Source: Blumeriella jaapii
Lineage: Eukaryota > Ascomycota > Leotiomycetes > Helotiales > Drepanopezizaceae
NCBI GenBank assembly: GCA_009599575.1
Contig: VWND01000066.1
Location: 62,001-126,000, forward strand
Direction of reading: 5' to 3'
Length of the DNA stretch: 64,000 bases
The position numbers were made by a program, and so were the translations under genes. Under the pieces are notes generated by a model. That model was given only the letters and a program-made list of their open reading frames with translations. It ran no database searches and was not told where the DNA came from. This document shows positions 44,597 through 56,700 of the stretch, piece after piece. Every line of letters begins with the position of its first letter. Position 1 is the stretch's first letter.

Positions 44597-44992
44597 TAAA
44601 AAAACACTAATTCAAACAAATAAGTTCAGATAAGGTTGGGTTAATAATCAAACTGATTTTTACCTTTTACATCTTTAGTAAAAAGCGTGTATAAATACAA
44701 AAAAAAAAGTGGAGCCTTCGAGAAAAGTATTTCCCAGGAAACCAGGCGAACCCTATTTAATATGCTTTCCAGCCCCTATCCCGACCTTTTCTCATCCTTC
44801 TCAATATAATTCTAATAACTGATTCCTTAGCAATCACTCTCATAAAATGTTTTACCTAAATATTATCTCCAGCCTTCATAGTACTATCCGGCCCCCACGG
44901 CCTATCCGCAGAAAATGCTATTCGAGGGTTGGTAGGAGGCAGAAGGTCTTGGCGGATCACCTGACTCATACACGTAATATTGGTTCCTGACA

Positions 44993-47680
44993 GTTTCGTA
45001 CGCATTACGGCGCTTATAAATGCAAAATGCTACTTTTTGGCCTTATTAATAAATCCGCAATTTATCAACGCTATATAAACGACGTTCGATTATTTAAACG
45101 ATTTTTATATTGCATATTTAAATAATATTTTTATTTATTCGTCCGACTTTTTAAAATACGTTATATACGTTCGCAAAATGCTTCAAAAGCTCGTTAACGC
45201 TAAATTACAGGCCGATATTCGAAAATTTGAATTTAACGTTATTCGGATCCGTTATTTAAGCTTTATTATTTCGATTAAAAACCTAAAGGTAAATTTAAAA
45301 AAAGTCTTCGTAATCGTTTATTAAAAGCCTTTTATTATTATAAAAAGTGTATAAAGCTTTTTTGATTTTTATAATTTTTACCGACGTTTTATTCGAAATT
45401 ACGATATAATTGCAAAGCTTTTAGTTTATTTAATTAAAGCTAACGTTTTTTACAATTTTACTTTTGAATATTAAAAAAGTTTCGACCTTTTTATACTAGC
45501 TTTTACTATTGCACCAGTTTTATAATATTACAGGCAAAACCTTTTTTATATATTAAAAATTAACGCTTTCGACGGCGTAATAGCTTTTGTGCTTTCGCAA
45601 TTCTATAGCGACAACTGGCTTTTAATCGCTTATTTTAGCAAAATTATAGCTTTCGCAAAATTAAACTACGTCGTATACGATAAAAAAATGCTCGCAATTG
45701 TAAAATTTTTAAGCAATTTTCGTATTAAATTAGCTAGCTTAATTTATTAAATTAAAATAATTATTGATTATAAAGCCTTGGAATATTTTATAACTTTTAA
45801 ACTTTTAAACGTTCGACAAGTACGTTAGGCCGAGCTTCTCGCCGATTACAATTTTTTTATTACGTACAAATCAAATAAACACAATTTTTTAGCTAACGTA
45901 TTAATACGTCGTACGAGCGAATTCGATCGCTAAAACTTTTTTAAACGCATTTAACGCCTGCAAATACTTTTTCGAGCCGATCAAATTAATTACCGCTTTT
46001 TAACTAAAAAACTTCGATTTTTTACGGCTTCCGAAACAGCTGTTTTTATCGTTAAAATAACTGATTTTTTTTTCGCACTTCGTGTCGTTGATTAGCTTTT
46101 CTACGCTAATCGCACAATTAGCAATCTAATAGCTTTCCGAAAAAAAGCTGTACGAAACGCTACGAAAAAAAATAATAATAATAATACTTCGTATATATTT
46201 AAACGCGATCTGCTGTTATATTACGGTCGTTTAATAATATTAAACGTCGATTATTTTCGTTTGGCTTTTGTACGAAATGTACGACCAGATTTTTATCGTT
46301 TATTTCAGCGTTCGCAAAATTACGCAATTGCTTTCGGATTAATATTATTAGCGAGATATAACAGTTTTCGTAAAACAATATTATCGCAATTATTACGCTT
46401 ATCGAAAAAGTTTTGTTTTAAAAAATAAACGCCCCGGCTTTTTTTAATCTTTTTTTATTTTTAACTATTTTTAAAAATACGTTACAATAGACTTTTGCAA
46501 TTTTAATAAAAACAAATACGATTATAATAACGTGTTCGTAATAATAAATCGCTTTTTTAAACAGGCTATTTCGATTTTTTGTTATAAAAATATCGACGCT
46601 CGAAGCTTCGCCAAATTATATATATTTTACGTATATAAGTATTTTGGCCTTTTAAAAAGTATTATTAGCGATCGTAGCTTTTAATATTAATTTACTTTCT
46701 GATTTAAATTAAATAAAATACTCGGTACATAATTAAAGCTTTCGATAGCCGTTTATTCCGAAACCGATAGTCAGACCGAAATTTATAATTAATATCTGCA
46801 AAAACGCTTTCGATTTTTCGTGAATTTTATTAAAACGATTAAAACGAATTTCTTTTAATAATGGATTTCGTTTAAATAATCTTTTTTTACGAAAATCTAA
46901 ATGGCTTTTTATTTTTTAAAATTATATACGGTTACATTTTTTATATTAATTAAAACTGAAAGCTCGATACTTTTCTTTTTTCCAACCCTTTATATAAGCT
47001 AAACGCAAACGAAACTCGTGCGTACGCTCGCCGCTATTACGACGTTTAAAACTTCGCCAAATCGCATTTTTAACAAGCTTATAATAAAATAAAAAAAAAT
47101 GCGAATAAGTTTCGCCGCGCGATCGATTTTAACGTTAGCGATTACGTTTGGCTCGATATGCGTTTATTTCCGATTTTTCGGCCTTTTCGCAAATTCGACA
47201 ATTTTATAAACGGCTTTTTCAAAATTATAACTAAAATTTTCGATAACGCTTTTAAGCTAGACTTTTTTAGTATTATAAACGTACATTCAGTTTTTCACGC
47301 TAATCGATTGCGTAAAACAGCTAACGACGCGCTTTCAAATCAGATTAATTTAGCTTTTGAATTTATTAATATAATTAATAAGTTTAAATACGAAGTCGAA
47401 AAATTAATCGTTTATCGAATACAGCGGAAAACCTTTTAATACAAAGCTTTTTGAATAAGCTTAAATAAAAATCTCACGTAGTATTCCGCGTTTGATTTTA
47501 TATACGCTTTTCTGAAAATGCGCGATTTTTATTTAGCGCGTAAAAAGTTTTCCGGTTTTTACAAAACTTGTAAATTGGCTGAAAGTATATTCCGAAGGTT
47601 TAAATTCGTACGATTATTTAAATAATAACGTATTAATAAATAAAAGCTCGAAAGCGCGCTTTTTTCGGACGAAAAAATAA
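44993..47680 (+). pseudogene. A1 second half: RT end, RNase H, integrase, chromodomain
   Basis: RT resumes at 44,998 with RTHYGAYKCKMLLFGLINKS, then a palm in which YLDD is replaced. RNase H at about 45,480-45,930 shows LSQFYSDNWLLIAYFSK, then KLNYVVYDKKMLAIVKFL. Integrase core at about 46,480-46,960 includes VIINRFFKQAISIFCYKNID and YFGLLKSIISDRS. The tail at 47,158-47,439 (FRKFDNFINGFFKII, VHSVFHANRL) leads into a worn chromodomain beginning KYEVEKLIVYRIQ. A is therefore a chromovirus; the chromodomain is expected to bind methylated histone H3 and direct insertion to heterochromatin. Confidence 0.82.
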
Positions 47681-47949
47681 TATAACGATTTATTCGTTTG
47701 CTTTTCGCGTTATCCTAGCAATTACGTATAATTGCAAACTCCTTGGTCTTTTAATAAGTCTTTTATTAATTATAGAAACTATTATATATATAAAGCTTTT
47801 TTTTTTTAGCAATTTTTGCTTTTTACAATTATTAATTCTAAATGAATATCTTTGTTACAGAATCAAAAGCTCGTTTTTTATATTATATAAACTCGGCGAT
47901 CAGTTGACTGATCTCCCAGCCTTCCGACTGATTAGATCGTTATATTAAT
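47681..47949 (+). repeat. LTR-A, 3' copy of A1 (last few bases missing)
   Basis: Starts TATAACGATT (mutated TGTAACGACT) and runs to ATCGTTATATTAAT, where the expected TTAACA end is replaced by the start of the inverted copy. Confidence 0.85.
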
Positions 47950-48222
47950 TGTTAATAATATGACGATCTAATCAGTCGGAGGGCTGGAAGATCAGTCAAC
48001 TGGTCGCCGAGTTCATATAATATAAGAAACGAGCCTTTGGTTCTGTAACAAAGATATTCACTTAGAATCAACAACTGCAGAAGGCAGAGGTTGCTAAGGG
48101 GAGAAAGCCTTATATATATAATAGTTTCCACAGTTGATAGGAGACCCACCAGGAGACCAGAGAGCTTGCAACTATACGTAGTTGCTGGGGTGACGCGAGG
48201 GGCAAACGAGTGAGTCGTTACA
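47950..48222 (-). repeat. LTR-A, inverted copy forming the right end of A1
   Basis: 273 bases in reverse orientation, from TGTTAATAATATGACG to GAGTCGTTACA, head to head with the preceding LTR. It keeps far more C and G than its partner. It is followed directly by ATTTA, the same five bases that precede the 5' LTR at 22,871, and then by the E transposase frame. Together the two LTRs make a ~540-base palindrome centred at about 47,950. Confidence 0.88.
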
Positions 48223-48227
48223 ATTTA

Positions 48228-48505
48228 TTTAACAACTGATCTTTCGGAAGCTTTCACGCTTTTTATACAATTTTTATTAAAAATCGTTGTATTATATTAT
48301 TGTTTTTCATAACTATAAGCTTTAATTCAAGCTCAATTATTTTTGTTTTAAATATTTTTTATAAGTTTCCGATCGGGTTAAAATCCGGCGAATAAAACCC
48401 TAATTTCATACTTATATTACGAAACCAAAGCTTAATAATATGCGCTTTATAACTTGAAGTATTATTTTACATTCAAATGCTATCGTCGTAAAAAATCGTA
48501 GAAAA
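48228..48505 (-). other. Exposed segment of element E between A1 and D1
   Basis: The middle piece of the E transposase (see that entry) with YSPDFNPIGNL. It is bounded on the left by the A1 duplication ATTTA and on the right by the D1 duplication GTATT. Strongly AT-rich. Confidence 0.8.
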
Positions 48506-48510
48506 GTATT
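48506..48510. repeat. Target-site duplication GTATT, left copy (element D1)
   Basis: Repeats exactly at 61,403-61,407, immediately after the D1 3' LTR; keeping one copy restores the E reading frame. Confidence 0.9.
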
Positions 48511-48813
48511 TGTTACGATCCTGGCCTTGCCAGTGGTATAGTTGCCAGTGGTATAGTGCCAGTGGTATAGTGCCAATAATATAGCTGCCAGTGGTGAATG
48601 CCGGTGGTGAATGCTAGTGGTGTTGGATTAAGGTTTGGGCACGGACCACCTCGGCCACTAGGCCTCGCGCTAAGTCACGTGACCCATAAGCGCAACCCAT
48701 TATACATAAAGTTCGCGACCCCGAGCATTTTAGCTCGGTGTTTTTTTTTCAATTTATATGCGTACTTTTTGGTTTATATTATTTTTTTGATTATTCTTAA
48801 GCTAGTTGTAATA
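48511..48813 (+). repeat. LTR-D, 5' copy of D1
   Basis: 303 bases, TGTTACGATCC...TGTAATA. The first third is a run of about seven imperfect 14-15 base units of the type TGCCAGTGGTATAGT. A ~50-base GC-rich core (48,640-48,690) ends in GTCACGTGACC. Confidence 0.92.
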
Positions 48814-48899
48814 TAAAAAAAAACCAAACAATTTTCGTTAAAAAGTTTTGTATCCACGGTTAAAAATTCGATTTGCTTTTGCAATTCGAACTTTTTTTA

Positions 48900-51800
48900 A
48901 GCCGCCCGTACCGACGTTTATTTATCGATGCTTTAATTAAAACCTTTTTTTATTAATTTTGTTTTCAGAAAAAGTTGGAGTTTTTTTTTTTTATTAATTC
49001 GATCTGCTTTTGCAATTCGAATCGCTTTTTTTTAATATTATAATATTTTATGCTTTTTTTATAAATCGACGTAGTATCCGAAAACGAACGCAATCCGTAC
49101 GATTCGGCTTCGAATTAGCATTTTTACTTTTTGTTTTTGCTTTTAGCGCTTTCGAATTTTTATTTGTTCCAGGCTTTTTCGACGATTTTGGCAGCGAATT
49201 TTCGTTTTACGATTTTTTTACCGAATTATAATTATTTGCTGCTGAATCTTTTCGCTTTATTATCGAATCTAAAATCGAATTGTACGACGCTGATATTTTA
49301 GTATTTTTAAACCGACGAATGCTTTTACGATTGCTTAGTATATTTGCTAACGCTAAAAGATTTATTGCGGTCTAACAGTTTTAAATCGCTTAAATAATCG
49401 CTTAAACTATTGCCGCCGCTCGCTTTTTAATTTTCGCTAATATCGTTCGCGACGCTTTTTTTTTATTCCGAGCTTCGCGCGCTTTTACGACGGATTTTTA
49501 ATTAATTTCCGAATATTATTTTTCCGTTTTCGATTTAATTATTTTTCGAATCGAATTATTTAAAATCAAATATTTTCGCTACGTTTTTAGCGATTATTAA
49601 AAAAAAATTAAATATAACGCATAGAAAATAAATATAAAATTGTTTATTAAAAAGTATTTAAGAAATTTTATATAAAATATAAATTAAGCTAAAATATATT
49701 TTAAATACATTATTAAAAAAGTAAAAACTATTATTTTAAAATATTTAAACTTCGAATTTCATAACCAAATCCAGTCGGCCCGAAACGTTTTTTGCATTTT
49801 TAATTAGCGCTTTTTTAATTATAATCGCGTTTAGTTTATTAAATTGCAATACAACAAGCTTTATATAAACAACGGTCAGATTTATAATAATTTTCGTTTT
49901 TTATTTATCCGCTACGCAGTTACTAGCAAAATTGCTAAAAACCGTTAGTTCGAAAATATATACGAAAAGATTATTTTTATTTTTAAATACGATTTTCGAA
50001 TGGAAAAGTATAAAATAAATAATAATTATATTGCTTTAAACGAGTTTTTGGCCGTTGCGAATAAAAAATTACGCAATATCCGAGCTGAAAAAATAGCTTT
50101 TGTTTATCGCATAAGTTATTTTTTTTTTGTTATAGCTTTTGCTAATCAGAATTTTAAACGTATTTCCGGTATTTTTAAAGCTTTTTAGCGTTTTATTTTT
50201 TTAATCTTTTTTGCTCGCACAGTTTTTTTTTTTTTTAGCAGAAATTTTTACGAGCGTATAGCTGCTATTTTTGCTATTTCCGGTTTTTTCCGTTTAACTG
50301 CGCGCTTTTTTAACGCTTGTTATAATTGCGGCAAGCCCGGCCATTTCGCAAACGTTTGCTCCGACGCTAAGTTTAATCGCAAAATCGCCGAAATAGCTAT
50401 CGACGAAAAGCAAAACGATTTGTTAAAAAACTTTTAAGCCGTAGCAAAAACTTTTATTATAATAAAAAATTCGATTTGTAAAAGAATTTAAAGTTTGACC
50501 AGCGCTTTCTAATAGAAAAGCGATAGTTTTTAGTTTTTATAAAATTAATACGTAATAAATTATATATTAAAACATTTGCATATATCGATAACGAAGCTAA
50601 TATTTTCGATGCGATCAAAACTTTTTTAGCGTATTAATTTTTTTAACGTTTCGAAATAAATTTTATTCGGCTGTATAAGCTTATTATATCCACCGGCTAT
50701 AATAGCGAGCCGAAAAAGCCTATTTTTTTTGCTATTTTTCTTTTTTTTATAATTAACCGACGTCGTGTAAATTTTCCTTTTTTAATTATAAACCTGGGCT
50801 TTACCGACGTTTTTATTAATCGTAAATTTTTATAATATTACGATTTAAAGCAAGCGTATAATTAAAAAAAAAACAAAATAAAATAGCTATTCGATATGCT
50901 CGTTATTTTTTATTTCAACAAGCAGTTGTTCGTCGATTTTAATTAGCGAACAAAGCCCAAAATGCTTAGTCGCATATATTAAAAAAATACAAACAAACGA
51001 AATAGCGCAATAAGAGTTTTATATATTTTTGCTAGCATTTTTATAATAATTAAAAAAGCTTATTTAAGTTTTAAAGCTGGTAAATTTTTTATATTTATGC
51101 GAAACTTCAAAAGCAATTTAAACAAAATAAAAAAGTTTTTTATTGGCAGCTCTGAACCGATTAAGCCGGTTTTTCCAACCGGGCCAATTGCTATTTTTTT
51201 TATTTTTAATTATAATATCAGTTGTATTTCCGCTTTTGCATTTAGCGCTTTATAAACACGTTACGAAAAGCGAGTACGGATCGCAAAAAAAAAAAGGTTA
51301 TTATTATTCAGCGATTATACGTTTATTGCTTTTATATATAATATAAATAAAAAACGTTTCCGCCGTGCGAAAATCGCCGAATCTAAAAAAGTTATATAAT
51401 TCGCGGCAATAAAAGGTATTTTCGTTTCCGACGCTTTGTAAACCAAATATAACGATAATATAATTTTTGTAAAAAAGCTTTTTTCAGTTTAATACTCGGA
51501 ATTCGAAAAAAAACTGTTTTATAAGCAAAAAAAGCGATAAGCTTGCTTTTCGCCGCTTTGGTATAAATTATAAAAATATATTTGGCCACGAAAAATACGC
51601 TTTTTATAGAATTATTCAAACGCTTTACGAATAAATAATTTACAAAAATCAAAAATTATATTTTCGATAATTTGTATAAAAGTTTTATTAAATTTTTTAA
51701 TATTTTTTTCGCCGCTTCGATTTTATTTATTAAAAAGTTAAACGGCTTTATACGCTTATATATCGATTATCGCAAACTTAACGATTTTACGAAAAAAAAA

Positions 51801-53397
51801 TTTTATTTTTTGCTTTTGATCGACGAAATGCTAGCGCGAATTATTAAAATCAAAGTGTTTACGAAAATTAATATTTAATAAGTATTTAATCGAATCCGGA
51901 TATTCGAAAAGTCTGAAAAACTAATCAGTTTTCGCATCCGATACGGCATATACAAATATAAAATCTTTTTGTTCGGCTTTATTAATAAATCCGCTATATT
52001 TCAACGCTTTATTAATAATATTTTTATAAAATATTTGAATAATTTCTGCTCGGCGTATTTTAACGACATTTTTATTTACTTCGTAAATAATTTGAAATAT
52101 AAGATTTACGTTAAAAAAAAATTCTGTCGATTTTGAAAAAATACGGCTTAGAAACTGATATTAAAAAATGCGAATTTAATATTACGAAAACCAAATTTTT
52201 AAGTTTCGTTATTAGCATTTAAAATATTAAAATAAACCCGGAAAAAATCGCTATTATTAAAAACTAGCAATATACAGCGAATATGCGAGGCGTGCAAAAC
52301 TTTTTGGGTTTTTGCAATTTTTATAAACGTTTTATAGCCGGCTACAATCGCATTTGCCGCTTTTTTATTATTTTTATAAGCAAAAACGTTTTTTTCGTAT
52401 TCGAGAAAAAGCAGAAAAACGCATAAGAAGCATTGCGCAAGGTTTTGCTGAATGCTTTTATTCTGTGTTATTACGACTTTTATAAGCAAACGCGCCTGAA
52501 AACCGATTTTTTTAATAAAATAATAGCTGGCGTATTATCGCAATTGCAAAAAAATAATTTTTATTATTCGGTCGGTTTTTTTTTTAAAATTATAATCGAC
52601 GCCGAATTTAATTATCCGATTTACGATAAAAAGCTTTTCGCTATTTTTCGCTTTTTTAAAAATTATAAGCCGGAGCTGTTAAACGCTTAAAAAAACGTAT
52701 ATATATATATCGATCACCGCGCTTTAAAATATTTTATAATAATTAAAGATTTTTCGGCCCGATAAGCTCGATAAGCCGAGTTTTTCGCCGATTTTTATTT
52801 TATAATCATATATCGGTCGGGAATTATTAATACGCTCGCTGATATTTTTTTTCGCAAAAACCAAAATATTTTTTTATTAAAAATACGATAGCGAGCGGTT
52901 CGAAAGCAACAAATACTTTTAAACGATAAGTTGGATTTTTAAATTTTGAAGGAAATGGCTGCTAAAAGCATAACTACGCTAGCGCTTATAAAAATAGCTT
53001 TCGATAAGCGCGATAACGATAGCATTTTTTTCGAAAAAAACAGCAAAAATAAAAAAAATAAAATGCTTATAAAAGAATCCGCAGATTTAACTTCCGTAAT
53101 CGTATACGATATATATAGTTATATAATTATAAACGATTTGCTGCAAGCTAATAAAAACTTTTTTTTTTTCGAAGCGCAACGAATGCAAATCCGCAATTAT
53201 AATTTTAATTATCAATTGCGATAAAACAAATTGTTTTTCCAAGGCAGATTAGTAATATTTTTAAAATCTTCCGAATTGCGAATCTTTCTGATCCGATATA
53301 TCCACGAACAGCTTTGCGTAACACACGCTGGGATAGAAAAAATAAAGCTTTTGGTCGGTCGCAAATATTATTAAAAGGCTATAAAAACAAATATATA
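48900..53397 (+). pseudogene. Element D1 gag, protease, RT, RNase H, start of integrase
   Basis: Gag ends in a well-kept knuckle, CYNCGKPGHFANVC (about 50,328-50,370). The protease region near 50,560-50,870 retains a YIDNEAN-like active-site loop. RT is at 51,672-52,230 (FAASILFIKKLNGFIRLYID, then a YFND loop where YLDD is expected). RNase H is at 52,430-52,690 (GVLSQLQKNNFYYSVGF, FNYPIYDKKLFAI). The integrase zinc domain near 53,280-53,397 (YIHEQLCVTHAGIEKIKLL) is cut by D2. Confidence 0.82.
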
Positions 53398-53402
53398 ATA
53401 AT
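53398..53402. repeat. Target-site duplication ATAAT, left copy (element D2)
   Basis: The same five bases are at 59,798-59,802, after the D2 3' LTR. The D1 integrase text is continuous across them, as comparison with the uninterrupted D2 integrase shows. Confidence 0.9.
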
Positions 53403-53664
53403 TGTTACGATCCTCCCCTGGCTAGTGGTGGTTGCCAGTGGTATGGTTGCCAGTGGTATGATTGCCGGTGATGTTGGAATAAGGTTCGGGCACGGACCAC
53501 CTCGGCCACTAGGCCTCGCGCTAAGTCACGTGACCCATAAGCGCAATCCACTGTATATAAAATTCGCGATTCCGAACATTTTAGCTCGGTGTTTTTCTTT
53601 TAATTTATATGCGTACCTTTTGGTTTATATTATTTTTCTGATTATTTTTAAGCTAGCTGTAATA
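53403..53664 (+). repeat. LTR-D, 5' copy of D2
   Basis: 262 bases. It carries only about four of the 14-15 base tandem units, which accounts for its being 41 bases shorter than the D1 LTRs. The GC-rich core (53,491-53,540) is intact. Confidence 0.92.
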
Positions 53665-53799
53665 TAAAAAAAAACCAAATAATTTTCGTTAAAAAGTTTT
53701 ATATTTACGATTAAAAATTCGATCTGCTTTTGCAATTCGAATTTTTTTCAAGCCGCCCGTATCGACGTTTATTTATCGGTGCTTTAATCAGAACTTTTT

Positions 53800-56700
53800 T
53801 CTATTAATTTTGTTTTCAGAAAAAGCTGAAATCTTTCTTTTCTATTAATTCGATCTGCTTTTGCAATTCGAATCGCCTTTTTTTAACATATCCCATGCTT
53901 TTTTTATAAATCGACGTGGCATTCGAGAACGAACGCAATCCGTACGATTCGGCTTCGAGTCAGCACCTCCACCTTTTGCTTCCGCTTTTGGCGCTTTCGA
54001 ATTTTTATTCGTTCCAGGCTTTTTCGACGATTCTGGCAGCGAATTTTTATTCTACGACTTTTTTATTAAATCACAGTTATCTGCTGGATCTTTTCGTTTT
54101 ATTATCGAATCTAAGATCGAATTGTACGACGCTGACATCCTAGTACTTCCGAACCGACGAATGCTTTTACGACTGTTTAATATATCTGCTAACGCTAAAA
54201 GATTTATTGCGGCCCAACAGCTTTAAATCGCTTAAATAATCGCTTAAGCTATCGCCGCCGCTTATTTTCCAGCTTTCGCTAATATCGTTCGCGACGCTTT
54301 TCTTTTACTTCGAGCTTCGCGCGCTTTTACGGCGGACTTTTAATTAATTCCCGAATATTATTTTTCCGTTCTCGATTTAGCTATTTTTCGAATCGAATTA
54401 TTTAAAATTAAATATTTTCGCTACGCTTTTAGCGATTATTAAAAAAAAGTTGAATATAACGCATAAAAAATAAATATAAAACTGTTTATTAAAAAATACT
54501 TAAAGAATTTTATATAAGATATAAATTAAGCCAAAGCATATTTTAAATATATTATTAGAAAAGCAAAAACCATTATTTTAAAGCATTTGAACCTCGAGTT
54601 TTATAATTAAGCCTAATCGGCCCGAAACGTTTTTTACATTTTTAATCAGCGCTTTTTTAATTACAACCGCGTTTAGTTTGTTAAGTTGCAATATAATAAG
54701 CTTTATATAAATAACGGTCAGATTTATAATAACTTTCGTTTTTTATTTATCCGCTACGCAATTATTAGCAAAATTGCTAAAAACCGTTGATTTAAAAATA
54801 TATGCGAAAAAGTTATTTTTATTTTTAAATACGATTTTCGAATAAAAAAATACAAAATAAATAATAATTATACTGCTTTGAACGAGTTTTTAGCCGTTGC
54901 GAATAAAAAATTACGCAATATCCGAGCTGAAAAAATAGCTTCTGCCCGTCGCATAAGCTATTTTTTTTTCTGCTATAGTTTTTGCTAATTAAGATTCTAG
55001 GCGTATTTCCGGTATTTTTAAAATTTTATAGCGTTTTACTTTTCCAGTTTTTTTTGCTCGCATAGCTTTTTCTTTTTTTGATAAAAATTCTTACGAACGT
55101 ATAATTGTTATTTCTGCTATTCTCGGTTTTTTTCGCTTGGCTGCGCGTTTTTTTAGCGTTTGTTATAATTGCGGCAAGCTCGGCCATTTCGCGGACGTTT
55201 GTTTCGACGCCAAATTTAGTCGCAAAATCGCCGAAATAATTATCGACGAAAAGCAAAACGATTTGTTAAAAAACTCTTAAGCCGTAGCAAAAACTTTTAT
55301 TATAATAAAAAATTCGATTTATAAAAGAATTTAAAATTTAATTAACGCTTTTTAATAAAAGGACGACAGTTTTTAATTTTTATAAAATTAGCACGTAATA
55401 AATTATATATCAAAACATTTGCATATATCGATAGCGAAGCTAATATTTTCGATGCGATTAAAATTTTTTTAACGTATTAATTTTTTCAACGTTTCGGAAT
55501 AAGTTTTATTCGGCTGCATAAGCTTATTATACCCACCGGTTATAATAGCGAGCCGGGAAAGCTTATTTCTTTTGCTATTTTTTTTTTTTTTACGATTGAC
55601 CGACGTCGTATAAATTTTTTTTTTCTGGTTATAAACCTGAGTTTTACCGACGTTTTTATTAATCGCAAATTTTTATAATATTACGATTTAAAGCAAGCGT
55701 ATAGCTAAGAAAAAAACAAAATAAAATAATTATTCGATATATTTATTATTTTTTATTTTAACGAGCAATTATTCGTCGATTTTAATCAGCGAATAAAGCT
55801 TAAAATGTTTAGTCGCATATATTAAAAGGATGCAAATAAACGAAACAGCGTAATAAAAGCTTTGTATATTTCTGCTAATATTTTTACGACGATTAAAAAG
55901 GTTTACTTAGGCTTTGGAATTGATAAACTTTTTACGTTTATACGAAATTTCAAAAGCAGTTTGCATAAAATGGAAAAGTTTTTTATTAGCAGCTTTGAAC
56001 CGATTAAGCCGGTTTTTTTAACCGTGCTAATTACCCTTTTTATTTTTAATTGTAATATCAGCTGTATTTTCGCTTTTGCATTTAGCGTTTTACAAATACG
56101 CTACGAAAAACGAATGCGGGCCGCGAAAAAAAAAGAATTATTATTATCTAGCGATTGCACGTTTATTGTTTTTATATATAATATAAATAAAAAACGTTTT
56201 CGCCGTGCGAAAATCGCCGAGTTTGAAAAAATCATATAGCTCGCGGCAGTAAAAAGCATTTCCGTCTCCGACGCTTTGCAAATCAAATATAACGATAACG
56301 TAATTTTTGTAAAAAAGCTTTTCCAATTTAATATTCGGAATTCGAAAAATTTTTTTATAAGCAAAAAAGCGACAAGCTCGCTTTCCGCCGCTCCGGTATA
56401 AATTATAAAATATATTTTGCCACGGAAAATACGCTTTTTATAAAACTATTCAAACGTTTTACGAATAAACAGCTTATAAAAATCAAAAGTTATATTTTCG
56501 ACAATTTGCATAAAAGCTTTATTAAACTTTTTAATACTTTTTTCGCCGCTTCGATTTTATTTATTAAAAAGTCAGACGGCTTTATGCGTTTATATATCGA
56601 TTATCGCAAGCTTAACGATTTTACGAAAAAAGATTTTTATTTTTTGTTTTTAATTAACAAAATACTAGCGCGAATTATTAAAGCTAAAATATTTACGAAA

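Larger units (their letters stand above)
26333..44992 (-). mobile_element. Element B: RIP-mutated Ty3/Gypsy element inserted in A1, itself cut by C1
   Basis: Two 412-base LTRs (26,333-26,744; and 33,287-33,306 plus 44,597-44,992, split by C1) bound a 6.5 kb internal region, 26,745-33,286, whose gag-pol reads on the minus strand. LTR ends are TG...CA and the flanking duplication is GTTTC. Gag, CCHC remnant, RT, RNase H and integrase are all recognisable but full of stops. Confidence 0.88.
33287..44992 (-). repeat. LTR-B, right copy (5' LTR of B), split by C1
   Basis: The first 20 bases (33,287-33,306, TGTAAGAATTAAAAAGCAAA) match the start of the left copy. C1 follows, and the rest of the LTR is at 44,597-44,992, ending TTCCTGACA. 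Allowing for a 4-base duplication, the length is 412, equal to the left copy. Its outer ~390 bases keep far more C and G than the left copy. Confidence 0.85.
22876..48222 (+). mobile_element. Element A1: RIP-mutated chromodomain Ty3/Gypsy element, interrupted by B, ending in an inverted LTR
   Basis: Parts: 22,876-26,332 (5' LTR, gag, protease, N-terminal RT) and 44,998-48,222 (rest of RT, RNase H, integrase, chromodomain, 3' LTR, then an inverted LTR). Without B it is about 6.7 kb. All coding frames are broken by stops at Gln/Trp sites. The 5' LTR and following leader match copy A2 (61,692 onward) closely, so the family is defined by two copies. Confidence 0.88.

Noticed and set aside
47681..48222. 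Palindrome as a rolling-circle or terminal-inverted-repeat DNA transposon
   Set aside because: Both arms are full LTR-A sequences and the left one follows the A1 integrase in the normal 3' LTR position.
48598..48816. Conserved ORF repeated near 53,500, 59,600 and 61,200 with 'FGHGPPRPLGLALSHVTHKRN'-type text
   Set aside because: It lies wholly inside LTR-D copies; the similarity reflects the LTR core, not a protein.
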